NCBI RefSeq assembly: GCF_963511525.1
Contig: NZ_CAUPIY010000001.1
Span: 380,005-444,004 of the forward strand
From: Mobiluncus sp963511525
GTDB lineage: Bacteria > Actinomycetota > Actinomycetes > Actinomycetales > Actinomycetaceae
DNA length: 64,000 nucleotides
Reading direction: 5' to 3'
In this document: piece by piece, positions 33,881-42,505 of the stretch
Position numbering within the stretch: position 1 is the first letter of the stretch
Layout: every line of letters starts with the position of its first letter
Program-made: the position numbers and the translations under genes
The notes under the pieces: model-generated
Told to the model about the DNA's origin: nothing
Seen by the model: only the letters and a program-made list of their open reading frames with translations
Database searches by the model: none

Positions 33881-35716
33881 CTACTTCAAGGGCAGATTTG
33901 CCGCTTTTAGAGCCGACTTAACCATGTCGATATTAGGAATTTGTGTATCGCGCGTCCCCGGCAGAGAGCCCGTGGAGCCATCCATGCGAATGGTCCAGGT
34001 CAACGTAGACGGTTGCATTCCCGCAGCGGTGTCCTTAGCTTCCCACTCGGGGAGGTTGGGGCTGGGCAGGTAGTACGTAGGATTGGGTAGCTTCACCCAA
34101 TTGTCAGCTTGGCCTCCCATCAAGTCAGACCACTGATCACCAAAGTTGCCAACAATTTGGTAACCCAGTTTTTCCTGAATATATTGGCGAGTGCCGGCTT
34201 TGAATTGTACCGTGTTGCACTTATTCTTCCCTAGGTCACAGCGCTTTTGCTCCTGCAAGTATTTCGGCATCGGCTTATCTTTCAAGAACTTGGTGAAGTA
34301 CTTGTCCGCCTGGAACAAAGCATTGCCTTGCTCGTCAACGTAGCCCGCATCCTTCAGGTTCTTAACCGTGTAATCCTTTTGGGCATCGTTACGACCGGTC
34401 AAGCCGATGATTTCACAGCCTGCTGCTTTGACCTGCTTGACCAGGGCAACCATTCCGGGAGTGGCGGGCATCTGGTTCTTAGCAAACCATTCATCCTGGC
34501 CTTTCGGAGTGAACTGGAAGTTCATGAAGTTGTCTTCCATATCGTAGGTCCACAGGGTGGTGTCATCGGCGTCGAACACTGCTGCCGGTTTCTTTCCTTG
34601 AGCCACCGCGTCCTGGCAAGCCTTGGCAATACGCGGGGCAGCTTCGGCAGCAATGGAAGTCACGTCCTCAATGTAACGCGAGGAAACCTTGTTAGCGATT
34701 CCGTTCTCATCCGCGCTGTAGTAAGCCCTGATAGTCTTTTTGGCCAAGTCGAAAGAAATCAGATCTTTAGCCTGAAGGTTCTTTCCATTGGACCCGTCAT
34801 CGCGGTACTGGAAAGTACGCTGGGCCACGCAAGCCAAGTTAGCCGAATCTTGTAGGGCTGCTGTGCCGCCGACAAAGGTTAGCGGCAAATCGGTGACTAC
34901 CGGGGAGCAGTCGGGCTTAGCCAAGTACAGGGGCATCTGTTGGATTGCAGCCGCCGGAACCGCAGTCAGCGCGTCGGGGAAATTCACCCCCGAAACTAAG
35001 AATGCGCCCTTTGCACCAGTTTGCAGCTTGGCAATCTGTGCCGCAGTATCGTAGCGGTCCTTGCCACCAATCCGGGTAACCGGTTCGGCGGATTTGACCA
35101 TAGAATCAGGCACGACCTGTTCCCCACCGAAAATGGTAGCTTTACCGGCAACAGTTGCCTCGTGACCGGGACCTACCAGCAAGAGCGGGCTTCCCTTCGA
35201 GGCGGCATAGGCTCCTCCAGCCAAAGCATCCGGGAAGTTCATCCCCGAAGCGACAAAGTATTCTGCCGGTTTGGCAAACTTTTCACTAATCATCTTGGCG
35301 GTTTCGAAACGATCCTTGCCGAAGATCCGTTCAACTTCCAAACCCTTGATTGCTTCCAGTTGCTTTTCCACGCCAGAGGGCAGCACACTGTCTCCACCGA
35401 TAAGGTAGGCCTTCTTTGGCAGCAGCTTTTGCAGATAAGCCAATTGATCAGCGGAAAGAGACTTGCCCACCAAGAGGATTGGTGCCTTCTCCTTGGCGGC
35501 CAAAGGCCCTGCCGCCAGAGCGTCAGGGTAATTCATTCCCGTGGCCAAAACCACAGTTTTGGCAGCAGAGAAATATTGTTTCGCAATGTTTAGCGAGGTG
35601 TCATATCGATCCGTTCCGGAAATTCGAGCTTGTGGAGTAGCCACCGCTACACCGGCAAGCCCGAATGACAACGATGCTGCGGCAGCAACGGCCGCTAATG
35701 TGGTTAGTTTTTTCAT
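33881..35716 (-). CDS. Cell-wall-bound HAD-family acid phosphatase with three CWB2 repeats
   Basis: Exported protein of 611 residues: signal peptide (1-27, cleavage near AVA-T), three cell-wall-binding type 2 repeats (about 30-120, 125-210, 215-300; repeated ISGTDRYDTS / IFGKDRFETA / IGGKDRYDTA starts and GMNYPDALA-like cores), then a HAD domain with PAAVFDADDTTLW (nucleophile in DxDxT, about residue 385), IGLTGRND and a late GNFGDQWSDL. The HAD part resembles class B/subfamily III acid phosphatases. CWB2 domains attach proteins non-covalently to wall polymers, so the phosphatase should act on the cell surface. TAGGCT seven bases before the ATG suggests a leaderless mRNA. It opens the lower-GC block inserted between hisA and hisH. 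Confidence 0.92.
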   Translation of the reverse strand: MKKLTTLAAVAAAASLSFGLAGVAVATPQARISGTDRYDTSLNIAKQYFSAAKTVVLATGMNYPDALAAGPLAAKEKAPILLVGKSLSADQLAYLQKLLPKKAYLIGGDSVLPSGVEKQLEAIKGLEVERIFGKDRFETAKMISEKFAKPAEYFVASGMNFPDALAGGAYAASKGSPLLLVGPGHEATVAGKATIFGGEQVVPDSMVKSAEPVTRIGGKDRYDTAAQIAKLQTGAKGAFLVSGVNFPDALTAVPAAAIQQMPLYLAKPDCSPVVTDLPLTFVGGTAALQDSANLACVAQRTFQYRDDGSNGKNLQAKDLISFDLAKKTIRAYYSADENGIANKVSSRYIEDVTSIAAEAAPRIAKACQDAVAQGKKPAAVFDADDTTLWTYDMEDNFMNFQFTPKGQDEWFAKNQMPATPGMVALVKQVKAAGCEIIGLTGRNDAQKDYTVKNLKDAGYVDEQGNALFQADKYFTKFLKDKPMPKYLQEQKRCDLGKNKCNTVQFKAGTRQYIQEKLGYQIVGNFGDQWSDLMGGQADNWVKLPNPTYYLPSPNLPEWEAKDTAAGMQPSTLTWTIRMDGSTGSLPGTRDTQIPNIDMVKSALKAANLPLK

Positions 35717-35723
35717 GTTGTGT

Positions 35724-35729
35724 AGCCTA
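35724..35729 (-). promoter_or_regulatory. -10 element of a leaderless transcript for the CWB2 phosphatase
   Basis: Minus-strand TAGGCT is followed by ACACAAC and the ATG at 35716; the seven-base distance puts the transcription start at the ATG. No Shine-Dalgarno. Confidence 0.5.
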
Positions 35730-35784
35730 ACAGTAGCGCGAATAAATTAATGTGAAATAGCAAAAATATATCTTCGTTCTCCCC

Positions 35785-37032
35785 TCATTCTCGTTCATCG
35801 CTCAAAAGCCAAGCCCTCTCAGTTTCAAAACCGACCGCCACTTTTTCGCCTTCTTGAAAAATGTCAGCTTCGTTAGGATCCGCACTGACGCACACCACGG
35901 TACCGTAAGCAGTATCAACCTCATACTCTACAGTTTCGCCAAAGAAAACCGCTGCCTGCACAGTGCCAATCAATGGCGGGGTCTCCGCCCCTAAACGTTG
36001 TAACCGGATAGACTCCGGACGCACCAACAGGGTCGTGCTGGTCCCATGCAATGCGTTTGGCTGAGCCCGCACCGTGGTAGTTTGGTTCAGAGTTTTCACC
36101 ACTACCGGCACGCCCTTCGGTTTGTCCTCGGGTACAGTGGCTGGAACCTCCGTCATATCTGCAACGTCTGGCTGCGACACAAACTCGGCGGGAACAAAAT
36201 TCGCTCTGCCCACAAAATCCGCCACAAAGACCGAAGCGGGCCGACGATAAAGCTCCTCCGGGGTAGCAATCTGTTCAATGCGTCCTGCATTCATGACCAC
36301 AATCCGATCAGACAGACTCATGGCTTCACTTTGGTCATGGGTCACATAGATTGAGGTAATGCCTAGGCGACGCTGCAAACGACGAATTTCTTGGCGCATC
36401 TTAACACGAAGTTTTGCGTCCAGATTGGACAGCGGCTCGTCGAACAGCATCACCTTTGGTTTCATGACCATAGCGCGAGCCAAGGCCACACGCTGCTGCT
36501 GCCCACCCGAAAGCTGATTGGGAGCCCTATCAGCGAGCATGGTCAGGTTCATGGCAGTCAACGCCACATCAACTTCTTCATCCATCTGTTGACGCGGCAT
36601 CTTTTTCAGTTTCAACCCGTACTGCACATTTTGACGCACACTCAGGTGCGGGAAGAGCGCATATGACTGGAATACCATAGACATGGGCCGTTTATTGGGA
36701 GGAAGTTTCACCATATCTTCACCGTCCAGCAGTACCTGACCACTGGTCGCGTTCTCGAAGCCTGCAATCATACGCAAAGTGGTGGTTTTGCCACATCCGG
36801 AGGGACCTAACAAGGTGATGAATTCACCCGGTTTTATGTCCAAATTAATATGGTCAACTGCTGTAACCTCCGCTGTGCCCGTCCCAAAAGTCTTGACGAT
36901 ATCAACCAGGCGTAAAGCACCAGGAGTGCTCTCAGCAGTAGTTTCCGTCAATACCGACAAGGCGGCGGTATCAAGTTCATCAGTGTCTGGGCTGCCCGGG
37001 GCGGAAGTTCTTAAATCAGTGTTTGTAGCCAT
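35785..37032 (-). CDS. ABC transporter ATP-binding protein (FbpC/PotA type)
   Basis: ATPase subunit of the importer encoded at 35785-40014, 415 residues. A disordered N-terminal extension (about 1-38) precedes the ATPase: Walker A GPSGCGKTTT, Q-loop VFQSYALFPH, signature LSGGQQQRVAL, Walker B VMLFDEPLSNLD, H-loop THDQSE. The C-terminal 150 residues form a TOBE-like regulatory domain with an insert (about 295-325). The class covers ferric iron, spermidine, thiamine and sugar-phosphate importers; the ATPase does not decide the substrate. It is the last gene of its operon. Confidence 0.93.
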   Translation of the reverse strand: MATNTDLRTSAPGSPDTDELDTAALSVLTETTAESTPGALRLVDIVKTFGTGTAEVTAVDHINLDIKPGEFITLLGPSGCGKTTTLRMIAGFENATSGQVLLDGEDMVKLPPNKRPMSMVFQSYALFPHLSVRQNVQYGLKLKKMPRQQMDEEVDVALTAMNLTMLADRAPNQLSGGQQQRVALARAMVMKPKVMLFDEPLSNLDAKLRVKMRQEIRRLQRRLGITSIYVTHDQSEAMSLSDRIVVMNAGRIEQIATPEELYRRPASVFVADFVGRANFVPAEFVSQPDVADMTEVPATVPEDKPKGVPVVVKTLNQTTTVRAQPNALHGTSTTLLVRPESIRLQRLGAETPPLIGTVQAAVFFGETVEYEVDTAYGTVVCVSADPNEADIFQEGEKVAVGFETERAWLLSDERE

Positions 37033-37108
37033 TTTATTTCCTTCTAATTGTCTTCAGATTCTGATTACTGCAAATAACTCAGGGGTTTACTATCTGGATT
37101 GAAAAACA

Positions 37109-38842
37109 TCACAATCCACCTCCTACCTGGCGCTGAACTGGCGCTTTATCGCGAAGAATCAGATTGATTCCACCGATAACAGCCATCACAATAACGATGA
37201 GGATGGTGCAGAAAGCAAAAGCATTGCCAAAACGTCCCGCATCGACCTCTGCCAGAATCTGGCTGGTCATAATCTTCGTCGTAGGAGTGGTGATGAAGAT
37301 GATGGGAGACAGCGTCGTCATAGAACGCGCAAAAGCATAGGTCAGACCGGTGAGGTATGCGGGACGGATAATCGGCAGCGTGGTACGAGTAAAGGTTTGC
37401 AGGCCCGAAGCACCCAGAGAAGTGGAAGCCTCGTCAATAGCCTTATCCACCTGTTGCAGGGCTGCGATACCTGACCGTTGTCCTGCCGGGGTGGAACGGG
37501 CAATGTAAACCAGAATGATTGCCAGAGCACCGCCGAAGATAGAACCCCCACCAGCTAAGGCTGGAGTGAGATTCCAACCCAAGAAGGTGACCGGTTGATT
37601 ATAAGTAATCAGGTAGCCAATGCCGATAACCGTACCGGGAACCGCCATTCCCAGCATGCCTATGAAATCTAGAATTGCAGCACCGCGACGCAGCTTCACA
37701 ACAACCAACCAGGCCAAGAGCATACCCAAGATGCCTGCTATTGGGGTAGCAATCAAGGCCAGAATAGTGGTGTCTACCATGGCTTCATTACCAATACCAG
37801 AAAGAATATAAGCGAAGTTGTCCAAGGTGAAGGTGTTGTCCACACCCAAGATATTTACGAAAGCTCCGATAATGACAGAGGAATAAATAACGATGATTAG
37901 TCCACACACCAACCAAGCCAAGGTAGCCAAGATGATGGAAACCGGCCGGTTCTCAAGCATTTTTGGCTTTCCAGTAGGTTTGCCTGTAACCGTCACAGTG
38001 GAATTACGGTTACTCCAATAACGCTGCACGATAAAGACCAACAAGGCCGGCACCAACAGAAGCAGAGAGAAAGCCGCGCCGGCGGCGGTGTTGTACTCGC
38101 CGTTCACCGCAATGTATGCCCGTAAAGCTAAAACAGTGAAGTCTCCACCGATAACCAATGGGTTGGCCAAATCCGCGATGCCTTCCACGAAAAGTAACAA
38201 GAAAGACGCCCCGAAACCGGGAATCAGCATGGGGAAAGTCACCGTGCGAAACACCGTCCAAGCGTTACCTCCCAGGGAAGCAGAGGCCTCTTCCGTCGCG
38301 GGGTCGAGCGACCGCAACATACCGGCAAGATTCTGATACGCGACCGGGAAGAAAGATAGGGACAACACCAAAGTCAAGCCAGGTAAGCCGTATATATGCC
38401 AGTTTTGTCCCAGCAACTGATGAGAAATAATCCCCCGGCTACCAAACAGGGTGATGGAGGCAGTCGCCACCGCAAATGGAGGAGACACAATGGGAAGCAA
38501 TGAAAGCAAATGCATGACTTTCTTCCCGCGACAACGCACCTTTACCTGCACGAACGCCATCAGGAAACCGACAATGGTACCCACGGAGGCAACGGTCAAA
38601 CCCAAAACCAGAGTATTCATAATGATTACCAGGTTGGATTTTGAGGTAAACATCTTTCCCAGCGCGTCCATACCATCGGCAGACAGCGCCGTGGACAAGA
38701 CCTTCAGCAGCGGTAATCCCACCAGGAAAAACAGGAATATGCAGACTATTGCCACCAAAATCAAAGTAACAGGATCCGCTTTTACCTTCGTACGTTGTCT
38801 TTTCCGAACGTTAGTCTTAGAGACCTCAGCCGTTATAGTCAT
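37109..38842 (-). CDS. ABC transporter permease, fused two-domain (FbpB type)
   Basis: Inner-membrane permease of 577 residues with about twelve membrane segments in two homologous halves, each with an EAA-type loop (EEASASLGGNAWTVFRTVTFP and EASTSLGASGLQTFTRTTLP), so one chain does the work of a permease dimer. An unstructured basic N-terminus (1-25) precedes the first helix. It lies between the binding-protein gene and the ATPase gene. This architecture is typical of FbpB/SfuB/AfuB permeases. Confidence 0.94.
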   Translation of the reverse strand: MTITAEVSKTNVRKRQRTKVKADPVTLILVAIVCIFLFFLVGLPLLKVLSTALSADGMDALGKMFTSKSNLVIIMNTLVLGLTVASVGTIVGFLMAFVQVKVRCRGKKVMHLLSLLPIVSPPFAVATASITLFGSRGIISHQLLGQNWHIYGLPGLTLVLSLSFFPVAYQNLAGMLRSLDPATEEASASLGGNAWTVFRTVTFPMLIPGFGASFLLLFVEGIADLANPLVIGGDFTVLALRAYIAVNGEYNTAAGAAFSLLLLVPALLVFIVQRYWSNRNSTVTVTGKPTGKPKMLENRPVSIILATLAWLVCGLIIVIYSSVIIGAFVNILGVDNTFTLDNFAYILSGIGNEAMVDTTILALIATPIAGILGMLLAWLVVVKLRRGAAILDFIGMLGMAVPGTVIGIGYLITYNQPVTFLGWNLTPALAGGGSIFGGALAIILVYIARSTPAGQRSGIAALQQVDKAIDEASTSLGASGLQTFTRTTLPIIRPAYLTGLTYAFARSMTTLSPIIFITTPTTKIMTSQILAEVDAGRFGNAFAFCTILIVIVMAVIGGINLILRDKAPVQRQVGGGL

Positions 38843-38943
38843 AATGATTCTTTCCAGCTCAACATTGTGGATTAAAAGTCAGGCAGCCATGCTTTGACTA
38901 GCCATATGCTTGGCGCCCAGAGCGGGCTCTGGGCGCCAACAAC

Positions 38944-40014
38944 TTATTCCTTCGGCTGACCCGCAACTTCCTCATCAAAGCGTGCAGTCAGACCACTCTT
39001 GGCCTTAGCAGCCGCGAGGAAGTCGTAGTCGATGAGTTTGATTTCATCAAGTTTCGCCATCTTATCGTTGCTCTTGGCAGCCGGATTCGTCAGCACCTGG
39101 TTGGAACCCACAGTTTGACCAATATTCTGAGCCTCCGCGGAAATAGCCCAGTCAATGTACTTCTTAGCTGCTTCTTCGTGTGCCGTGTTCGCAATCATGC
39201 CCACACCACCGATTTCGTAACCAGTGCCGTCCTCCGGGAAAGACACCACCAAATCTTTCATACCGCCATCACGATATTTCACACAATCATGGCTAAAGAC
39301 CAAGCCTACGCCGACTTCACCACGACCAGCGATTTGTCCCGGAGCAGTACCGGACTTAGAGTATTGCAGCACGTTGTTGTTCAGCTTCTTCATCCAAGAC
39401 AGGGCTTGGTCTTCGCCACCTTGCAAAATAGTTTGAGTCCACAAAGTCGTGAAAGCGGTGCCGGATGTGGAAGGATGCGCAGTGGAAATCTGCCCCTTCA
39501 ACTTGGGGTTGAGCAAATCATCCCACTTCTTAGGAACATCAACGCCGAGTTCATCCAAGACCACCTTATTGGAACAAAATCCCAACACGCCAATATAGAC
39601 ACCAGTCCAGTTATGGTCGGGGTCCTTGTACTTTTCCGGAATGTCTGCGGCAGCCGGAGAATCATAGGCCTTAATCAGCCCCTTCTCGACTGCAGCACCG
39701 TAACCATCCACGGGACCACCGTGCCAAACATCAAACTCAGGGTTAGCTTTGGCAGCTTCCAAACGGGCTACAGTTTCACCCGAAGACAGACGCACGAAAC
39801 TTGTCTTAATTCCGGTTTTTTCAGTAAAGCTCTTGGTCCACGCCTGGCACAAATCTTCCATAGCACCACAGACCACGGTAAGAGACTCTTCCTGCGACCC
39901 CGCTGAGGCTCCCGTGCTACTTCCTGCCGGTCCACAGGCACCGAGGCTGGCGACCATACCCAGAGTCGCCACGCCCAAAGCTAAACGCTTAACTAATTGA
40001 TTGTGAGATAACAT
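38944..40014 (-). CDS. Lipoprotein substrate-binding protein of an FbpA/AfuA-like importer
   Basis: Periplasmic-binding-type lipoprotein of 356 residues, lipobox LGAC with Cys27. The mature region (SLTVVCGAMEDLCQAWTKSF, RLSSGETVARLEAAKANPEF, DVWHGGPVDGYG) matches the family often labelled iron(III)-binding. No adjacent Tyr-Tyr pair, the iron ligand of FbpA proteins, is present anywhere in the sequence, so iron is doubtful. Relatives such as AfuA bind sugar phosphates and others bind phosphonates; an anionic organic nutrient fits the neighbouring wall phosphatase. The gene is divergent from a two-component system. Confidence 0.9.
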   Translation of the reverse strand: MLSHNQLVKRLALGVATLGMVASLGACGPAGSSTGASAGSQEESLTVVCGAMEDLCQAWTKSFTEKTGIKTSFVRLSSGETVARLEAAKANPEFDVWHGGPVDGYGAAVEKGLIKAYDSPAAADIPEKYKDPDHNWTGVYIGVLGFCSNKVVLDELGVDVPKKWDDLLNPKLKGQISTAHPSTSGTAFTTLWTQTILQGGEDQALSWMKKLNNNVLQYSKSGTAPGQIAGRGEVGVGLVFSHDCVKYRDGGMKDLVVSFPEDGTGYEIGGVGMIANTAHEEAAKKYIDWAISAEAQNIGQTVGSNQVLTNPAAKSNDKMAKLDEIKLIDYDFLAAAKAKSGLTARFDEEVAGQPKE

Positions 40015-40108
40015 GATTGCTCCTTAAAAAGTGAGGCCCGTCTTTGGGCAGCGCTTCTTCCGTTGAATCGCTTAGAGTCATTATGACCGGATAGAATGTC
40101 AGAAAGTA

Positions 40109-40144
40109 CGTCTGCTGGGTGGCAGACGGTGACAGCTTTGTCAC
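40109..40144. promoter_or_regulatory. Two inverted repeats in the transporter / two-component intergenic region
   Basis: CGTCTGC-TGGGTG-GCAGACG (40109-40128) and GTGACA-GCTT-TGTCAC (40129-40144) stand side by side, between the divergent binding-protein gene (ATG 40014) and kinase gene (ATG 40267). Both are perfect and of a size suited to dimeric regulators. The other bases of 40015-40266 show no gene. Confidence 0.5.
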
Positions 40145-40266
40145 TATCAGGTTTTTAGGACTAACAAGCCCGCCTGCCTTGCCCAGGCTACGATTCCTGA
40201 TGCCTCACCTTTCGCGACCCAAGCACGTTACTGACTTTCTTGACACAGTTTTGTAAGGGGACTGAG

Positions 40267-41106
40267 ATGGCCTGGATACTTCTTGGCGTGGTGACGCTAC
40301 TTTGCCTGGCTGCTTTGGCCCTGTCGTTCTTTTTATGGAGGAAAAACCGCAAATGTCAGACGGAACTGGCCTGGTTACGCGAAGTACATGACCAATACAC
40401 CAGGAATCCCTCCATCCTGGCTCATGAGATTCGCTCGCCGCTGACCGTGTTGATTGGCAACTCGGAGCTATTGCGTGATGAAGCCGTTGGTAAACTCAAC
40501 GACCGCCAGATTGAGATGGTCGCCAGGATTGAGACGAATGCGAATTTGTTACGAGACATGGCGGAAGATTTTCTGATGAGTACCCGTTTGGATGCACAAC
40601 TATTCGAGTTAAAAATCCAAACTTTTGACATCGTCAGCTTGATCCGACAAGTAGTCAACGATCTCGCTTCAATTCGACAGGCTAATCTGACAGTTAACCG
40701 CAGGGGACGGCCCATCTGGGTTCAAGCTGACCGGCGTTTGATTCGGCAGGCACTAACGAACTTGATTAATAACGCTATCAACCATGCGGGATTGGAAGCT
40801 CGTATCACGATACGCCCCTACCGCAATGACGAGGGATGCGTGATTGAAATCAACGATACTGGTGCGGGTATGAGTGAAACCGAACGGGAACAACTGTTCA
40901 AACCTTTTGCCACCGGAAATACTGGTCGTCCCGGAGCCGGACTCGGAATGATGATTACGGAAAAAATAATTCATCTCCACCAGGGCAAAATCCTGGTAGA
41001 TTCAATAGCGCAGCACGGAACCACCATATTCGTGATTCTCCCCTATACCAATCAGAAAGGAAAGCCATCCGATGACCACAGAATCATGGAAGGCCTTGGT
41101 GCTTGA
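40267..41106 (+). CDS. Membrane-anchored sensor histidine kinase lacking a sensory domain
   Basis: Kinase of 279 residues. One membrane helix (about 2-25) is followed almost at once by the HisKA box LAHEIRSPLTVLIG with His53, then HATPase motifs (NLINNAINHA, INDTGAGMSE, GRPGAGLGMMI). There is no room for an extracytoplasmic or PAS sensor, so the signal must come through the membrane helix or a partner such as the adjacent importer. ATG 40267 follows AAGGGG at 8 bases; an in-frame TTG at 40240 would add nine residues. Its 3' end overlaps the regulator gene by 35 bases. Confidence 0.9.
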   Translation: MAWILLGVVTLLCLAALALSFFLWRKNRKCQTELAWLREVHDQYTRNPSILAHEIRSPLTVLIGNSELLRDEAVGKLNDRQIEMVARIETNANLLRDMAEDFLMSTRLDAQLFELKIQTFDIVSLIRQVVNDLASIRQANLTVNRRGRPIWVQADRRLIRQALTNLINNAINHAGLEARITIRPYRNDEGCVIEINDTGAGMSETEREQLFKPFATGNTGRPGAGLGMMITEKIIHLHQGKILVDSIAQHGTTIFVILPYTNQKGKPSDDHRIMEGLGA

Positions 41107-41764
41107 TGACGATCCTCACATCGCTTCAGTCATTACTTTCTCATTGGAAACGCGCGGATTCAGCTGGGAGACAGCTTCAACCGGTAAAGAAGCCTGGAAT
41201 CTGCTGAAAAAACAGCATTTCGACCTGGCAGTTTTAGACGTTATGCTGCCCGACATTTCGGGTATAGCTTTGACACAAAGGATTCGTACTGCCTACTCCC
41301 TCCCAATAATTCTCGTCTCAGCTCTGGGGGAAGAATCCGAACGCATCGAGGGCTTAGAAGCCGGGGCTGACGACTATATTGTGAAACCGTTCTCGCCCCG
41401 AGAGCTGGCTTTGCGTGCAGTATTGGCGGTGAAACACGGCTCCGGCCGCGCGGATGCCGCTATGGTATCCAATGGTCCTCTGCAACTGAATCTGCAAACC
41501 AACACAGCCACTTGGAATGGAACCCGTCTGGAACTGACTGACATCGAGTTTAGGTTCCTTCTCACTTTGGCTTCTCAGATTGGTAAGGTCGTCCCCATTT
41601 CACACCTGTTAAACGAAGTTTGGCAAACACAGGAAACTTCCGGGGCTCGGGACATGATTAAATCAACTGTGTATCGTTTACGTAAGGGGGCCCTGGCACA
41701 GATATCGAAGCCAGATTTAATCGTGAACGTGCGCGGCCTGGGCTATTCCATGCAAAAACTGTGA
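41072..41764 (+). CDS. OmpR-family response regulator
   Basis: Regulator of 230 residues: receiver with acidic pair LDDDP, phosphoacceptor Asp56 in LAVLDVMLPD and Lys in YIVKPFSPRE, then a winged-helix DNA-binding domain (about 130-228, ending in VNVRGLGYSMQ). ATG 41072 has AGGAAAG 7 bases upstream and lies inside the kinase gene, so the pair is coupled. Likely targets are the divergent importer and perhaps the CWB2 phosphatase; the paired palindromes at 40109-40144 are candidate sites. Confidence 0.93.
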   Translation: MTTESWKALVLDDDPHIASVITFSLETRGFSWETASTGKEAWNLLKKQHFDLAVLDVMLPDISGIALTQRIRTAYSLPIILVSALGEESERIEGLEAGADDYIVKPFSPRELALRAVLAVKHGSGRADAAMVSNGPLQLNLQTNTATWNGTRLELTDIEFRFLLTLASQIGKVVPISHLLNEVWQTQETSGARDMIKSTVYRLRKGALAQISKPDLIVNVRGLGYSMQKL

Positions 41765-41851
41765 CCGTGTCAAACTTATATGCACCCCATCCACATTCCA
41801 GCTACGGAGTAGCTAACTGATGACTAAACCGCCAGGAATGGCCCATCCGCG

Positions 41852-42505
41852 CTAGAGCATCTCTAGCCAGTTTGCGAACACGCGAGCCCCGGCTGGTCCG
41901 GACTTTTCCGGATGAAATTGGGTGGCGCACAAGGCTCGGTTTTCCACGGCCGCCACAAAGTCGGCTCCGTAATGTGCCCAAGACACGAGCGGGGGGCGGA
42001 ACAGCCGCCGTGATTCCTCATCCATTCCCAAGGCCTCAGCGGGGTCGCTGAGACAAGCGTAAGAGTGTACGAAATAGAATCTCTCTCCGTCGAGCCCCGC
42101 CAACAGCTGCGACTGGGCCGGGACATGCACTTTTGACCAGCCCATATGCGGTAAACGCGCCGCCGGCAGCGCCGTCACCATTCCGGGCCATTGATCCAGC
42201 CCGGCGGTGACTTCCCCGTTTTCGTCTCCGGAAGTAAACATGACCTGCAAGCCGACACAGATGCCAAGCACCGGGCGGCCTCCAGCGAGCCGACGTTCAA
42301 TCATCAACGGCGCCCGCGAGGCCTGCAGGGAACGCATTACCGCCGCGAAGGCTCCCACTCCGGGAACGACCAAACCGTCGGCCTGCGCGACTTCAGCCGC
42401 GTCAACCGAGAGAGACACCCGGGCTCCCGCCCGCTCCAGGGCGTGCGCGACGGAAAGCACATTGCCGTATCCGTGATCCAGAACGACAACTTTAGGGTCA
42501 GTCAT
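41852..42505 (-). CDS. hisH: Imidazole glycerol phosphate synthase glutaminase subunit HisH
   Basis: Supplies ammonia from glutamine to HisF. Class I glutaminase of 217 residues: nucleophile Cys83 in LGICVGLQVMF, and the His/Glu pair in QFHPEKSG near the C-terminus. ATG 42505 overlaps the preceding gene's stop by 4 bases. HisF is not in the window. In related genomes hisA follows directly; here convergent foreign-looking genes intervene. Confidence 0.96.
   Translation of the reverse strand: MTDPKVVVLDHGYGNVLSVAHALERAGARVSLSVDAAEVAQADGLVVPGVGAFAAVMRSLQASRAPLMIERRLAGGRPVLGICVGLQVMFTSGDENGEVTAGLDQWPGMVTALPAARLPHMGWSKVHVPAQSQLLAGLDGERFYFVHSYACLSDPAEALGMDEESRRLFRPPLVSWAHYGADFVAAVENRALCATQFHPEKSGPAGARVFANWLEML

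Noticed and set aside
34247..35593. Plus-strand open frames opposite the CWB2 phosphatase gene
   Set aside because: They lie wholly inside a gene with clear domains on the other strand and show no family features.
41800..41815. AGCTAC-GGA-GTAGCT as a terminator between the regulator and hisH
   Set aside because: The stem is only 6 bp, with no T run on either side; too weak to list.
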